From NCBI GenBank assembly GCA_964542855.1, contig CAZIWJ010000155.1, positions 1 to 8,418 of the forward strand: a stretch of 8,418 nt of DNA, written 5' to 3'. Positions within the stretch are counted from its first letter, which is position 1, and each line of letters opens with the position of its first letter. The position numbers were made by a program, and so were the translations under genes. This document shows positions 5,664 to 8,418 of this stretch, in pieces. This DNA is from CAZIWJ01 sp964542855 (lineage in GTDB: Bacteria > Bacteroidota > Bacteroidia > Cytophagales > Cyclobacteriaceae). Below the pieces are notes generated by a model that was not told the origin of the DNA, made no database searches, and saw only the letters and a program-made list of their open reading frames with translations.

Positions 5664-8418
5664 ATGCAAGTTTTTAATTCAACCAAGCATACTGTAATCC
5701 GATTGTGGATTGCTTTATTGCTTATCGCTGGGGCCGCATCTTCTGCCCAGGCCCAGCGGGAGATAAGTGGTACTGTTCAGTCGGAAGAAGGTATTCCCCT
5801 TCCTGGTGTAAACGTACTGGTAAAAGGTACGGTAAGCGGTACTATTACCGACGCGCAGGGTTCTTACAGCATTGAAGTTCCGTCGGAGGAAAGCGTTGTT
5901 ACCTTTTCTTTCATCGGGTATGCTACCGTAGAGAAAGAAGTAGGCAATCAGTCGGAACTCAACGTCGCCATGTTAGCCGATGTGCAGGAACTCAGTGAAC
6001 TGGTTATAACCTCATTTGGCTTAGAGCGCGAGAAAAAGGCCCTGGGGTATGCCGTGCAAGCCATTGAAGGTGGGGAAGTAGCCAAAGTACCTACGCCCAG
6101 TGTGGTTAATAACCTTTCCGGACGCGTAGCCGGTCTTCAGGTTGCAACCAACAGCGTTCCGGGCGGGGCGCCGGAATTCGTGCTTCGGGGGTTCTCTTCA
6201 GTTGCAGGAAACAACCAGCCACTGATTGTGGTAGACGGGGTGCCCATTCAGCAAACCTCCAATGCCACAACCGACGACCGGGTCGACAATCAGCGATATG
6301 GTGGTGGAATTTCTGAAATTGACCCGAATAATATTGCCGATGTAAGCGTATTAAAAGGGCCAAATGCTGCCGCCCTGTACGGATCCCGGGCGGCTAACGG
6401 GGTTATATTAATTACCACAAAGAGAGGTGAAAGCCGTAAGGGCATCGGTGTAGATGTTAACCTGAGTACTACATTCGACCGACCGTTGGTGAAGCCCGAT
6501 TTCCAGAACATTTACGGGGGAGGAAGCGGCTACCGAACCTGGTACGCCGACGGTTGGAGCGGTACGGTCGATGGCAATAAAGGCACCGCCGGTACCGACG
6601 AGAGCTGGGGGCAACCCATGGACGGCACACCTGTAAGGCAGTGGTTTTCCGGTACAGAAACCGTTCCGCTATTACCCAACCCCAACAACTGGGAACAATT
6701 TTGGGAAACCGGCCAGACCCTGAACGGGAGTGTAGCGATTAGCGGTGGAAACGAACAAGGTAATTTCCGTTTGTCTGTCGGCCGGCAGGAGCAGGAAGGC
6801 ATCATGTATAATAATGACTTTTACCGGAACAACTTCCGGTTAAACACTTCTTACAACTTCACCGACAAGTTATCGATTACGGTGCTCGGGGAATACGTAA
6901 AATCCGGTTCCGATAACCGTGGATATTTACGATCAAGCGATTTTATTTGGCATCACCGTCACGTTGATTTCAATCAACTCAGGGATTACCGAAGTTACGA
7001 GGATGTGCACATTCAGCCCCCCGGTAACGACGAGCCCCCGAACTGGCAACATACTTATTTTACCAACTCCTTTTTCCGCCAGGATGTATTAACCACTTCA
7101 AATGAAAAAGACCGTTTACTGGGGAATGTAAGCCTGAATTACGCCTTTAACGACTGGCTAAGCCTAATGGTACGAAGCGGAACGGACGTTTGGACTGATA
7201 CCCGAATTGATGTCGACCGTTACGAGCGGGTGCGCTTTTCTTCCCGCCCCGGTCGGTACAGCGAAGAGGTACTACGTCGGCAGGAAACGAATTCCGACTT
7301 TATTCTTTCCATCGATAAGGACGTTATTCCCGACCTGAATATTTCCGCTCAACTGGGAGGGGTAAACCGGGTAAACTATTTCAAAAGAAATTACAGCCGG
7401 GTAAACCAGTTAACTATTGACCGGCTTTACAACCTGGGTAACAACGCCAATCCCAACACCGATGAAAGTGCCATCATAGAATCGCAGGTTAATTCGTTGT
7501 TCGGGGCCGTGCAGTTCGGGTATCGTAATTTCCTGTTCCTGGATGTAACCGGGCGAAACGACTGGAGCAGTACGTTGCCGGCAGAAAATAATTCATTCTT
7601 TTATCCTTCTGTATCGTTGAGTACAGTAATTACTGATCTTATTCCGGACCTAAACACCAGTTTCCTGAGCTTTGCCAAAATAAGGGCTAGCTGGGCCGAA
7701 GTGGGTAATGACGCAGACCCTTACCAGTTGCAACAGGTTTATACCCCGGAAGGCCTTTACGATGGGGCGGTTCCCAAGTTTTCCGAGAGTAATGAAATTG
7801 CCAATTCCCAACTGCGGCCGGAAATAACAACCGGTATTGAGCTGGGTGCAGATCTTCGTTTCCTGAATGGTAAAATTTATCTTGACGTAACTTACTACAA
7901 TCAAACTACAGAAGACCAGATACTTGCGGTAGATATTTCTCGAGCTTCCGGTTACACCAGCCGTATTTTAAACGCCGGTGAAATTACTAACAAGGGTGTT
8001 GAAGCCAGCTTGCAGGCCACACTGCTGGAAACCAACAGCGGGCTAACCTGGGATGCCGGTATTAACTTTGCCCGTAATCGTAACGAAGTAGTGGAATTAG
8101 CCGATGGCCTAACCTCATTTACGCTCTGGAACATCCGTGGAGCTTCGCTGGAAGCCCGGGTTGGAGAAGCCTACGGGAATATTTACGGCAACCGCTTTGC
8201 CCGCAGCCCGGAGGGTGAAATTATCTACAACGATAATGGGCTTCCTTACAACGATGAAGGACAGCATGTAATCGGAAATATTACTCCTGACTGGACTGGA
8301 GGCGTATTTAGTAGTGTTTCGTTCCGCGGGTTAACCGTTAGTGCACTGATTGATGTAAAAAAGGGAGGCGATGTTTACGACATGGGAAGCAGTATTGCCC
8401 GGAGAACGGGGGTATTGC
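5664..8418 (+). CDS. SusC/RagA family TonB-linked outer-membrane protein (3' end outside window)
   Basis: Outer-membrane TonB-dependent transporter of the SusC/RagA type, which normally pairs with a SusD-like surface lipoprotein to import glycans, peptides or other nutrients. 918 codons are visible without a stop; the family is usually about 950-1100 residues, so most of the barrel is present. Residues 1-30 form a signal peptide with a hydrophobic core (IALLLIAGAA) and likely cleavage after AQA. CarboxypepD_reg-like domain: 32-104. A TonB-box-like segment, ELVITSFG, is at 112-119. The plug includes LSGRVAGLQV (151-160), LRGFSS (174-179), PLIVVDGVPI (186-195) and the SusC signature region 218-255, containing VLKGPNAAALYGSRAANGV. 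The barrel shows typical segments such as DVTGRNDWSS (627-636). There is no STN domain, so it is not the class that signals to anti-sigma factors. The ATG at 5664 is the only in-frame ATG before the signal peptide; an in-frame stop lies at 5598-5600. Coding DNA looks more GC-rich than the kinase. The substrate is unknown. Confidence 0.94.
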   Translation, partial: MQVFNSTKHTVIRLWIALLLIAGAASSAQAQREISGTVQSEEGIPLPGVNVLVKGTVSGTITDAQGSYSIEVPSEESVVTFSFIGYATVEKEVGNQSELNVAMLADVQELSELVITSFGLEREKKALGYAVQAIEGGEVAKVPTPSVVNNLSGRVAGLQVATNSVPGGAPEFVLRGFSSVAGNNQPLIVVDGVPIQQTSNATTDDRVDNQRYGGGISEIDPNNIADVSVLKGPNAAALYGSRAANGVILITTKRGESRKGIGVDVNLSTTFDRPLVKPDFQNIYGGGSGYRTWYADGWSGTVDGNKGTAGTDESWGQPMDGTPVRQWFSGTETVPLLPNPNNWEQFWETGQTLNGSVAISGGNEQGNFRLSVGRQEQEGIMYNNDFYRNNFRLNTSYNFTDKLSITVLGEYVKSGSDNRGYLRSSDFIWHHRHVDFNQLRDYRSYEDVHIQPPGNDEPPNWQHTYFTNSFFRQDVLTTSNEKDRLLGNVSLNYAFNDWLSLMVRSGTDVWTDTRIDVDRYERVRFSSRPGRYSEEVLRRQETNSDFILSIDKDVIPDLNISAQLGGVNRVNYFKRNYSRVNQLTIDRLYNLGNNANPNTDESAIIESQVNSLFGAVQFGYRNFLFLDVTGRNDWSSTLPAENNSFFYPSVSLSTVITDLIPDLNTSFLSFAKIRASWAEVGNDADPYQLQQVYTPEGLYDGAVPKFSESNEIANSQLRPEITTGIELGADLRFLNGKIYLDVTYYNQTTEDQILAVDISRASGYTSRILNAGEITNKGVEASLQATLLETNSGLTWDAGINFARNRNEVVELADGLTSFTLWNIRGASLEARVGEAYGNIYGNRFARSPEGEIIYNDNGLPYNDEGQHVIGNITPDWTGGVFSSVSFRGLTVSALIDVKKGGDVYDMGSSIARRTGVL

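Noticed and set aside
5658..5669. Small hairpin TTGC-TTAT-GCAA overlapping the SusC start codon
   Set aside because: The stem is only 4 bp in an AT-rich context, which is expected by chance and unlikely to be stable.
6106..6805. Several overlapping minus-strand open frames within the SusC-like gene
   Set aside because: The plus-strand frame carries the continuous SusC signature motifs through this region; the minus-strand translations resemble no family and overlap each other.
1..8418. CRISPR array, insertion sequence, attachment site or phage genes
   Set aside because: No regularly spaced repeats, transposase or integrase motifs, terminal inverted repeats with target duplications, or phage-like genes were seen on either strand.

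Overview
The window looks like chromosomal DNA from a member of the Bacteroidota, probably a Cytophagia-like or related environmental lineage. The main evidence is a SusC/RagA-type TonB-linked outer-membrane protein with a CarboxypepD_reg-like N-terminal domain, which is a hallmark of the phylum. A very large soluble multi-PAS histidine kinase, AT-rich intergenic DNA, no convincing Shine-Dalgarno sequences and matches to the Bacteroidota -7 promoter motif TAnnTTTG agree with this. Genus-level placement is not possible from the sequence alone.

Layout. Positions 1-453 are AT-rich and non-coding, and end in a strong imperfect inverted repeat (412-450) directly before a start codon. Positions 454-4023 (+) encode a 1189-residue sensor histidine kinase with about six PAS domains, one GAF domain and a HisKA/HATPase core; it has no membrane segment and no receiver domain. 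A 228-base 3' region follows, ending in a clear intrinsic terminator (4251-4274). Two minus-strand genes converge on that terminator: a MaoC-like hotdog-fold enoyl-CoA hydratase (4849-5256), then, 15 bases downstream and in the same frame, a DUF1990-family protein (4273-4833) that must start at TTG. A 407-base AT-rich divergent intergenic region (5257-5663) carries small repeats and promoter-like motifs. From 5664 to the window end (+) runs a SusC/RagA-family receptor with signal peptide, carboxypeptidase-regulatory-like domain, plug and most of the barrel. Its 3' end lies beyond the window.

How the genes relate. Three transcription units are likely: the kinase alone, the MaoC-DUF1990 pair, and the SusC gene, which probably continues into a SusD-like gene outside the window. 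Nothing in the sequence ties the kinase to the receptor. The receptor lacks the STN domain used by signal-transducing TonB receptors, and no ECF sigma or anti-sigma gene is present. The hydratase acts on acyl-CoA substrates, so the co-directional DUF1990 protein may have a lipid-related role, but this is inference only. I see no clearly undescribed multi-gene system. The best leads are the hydratase-DUF1990 pair with its in-frame junction and the inverted repeat at the kinase start.
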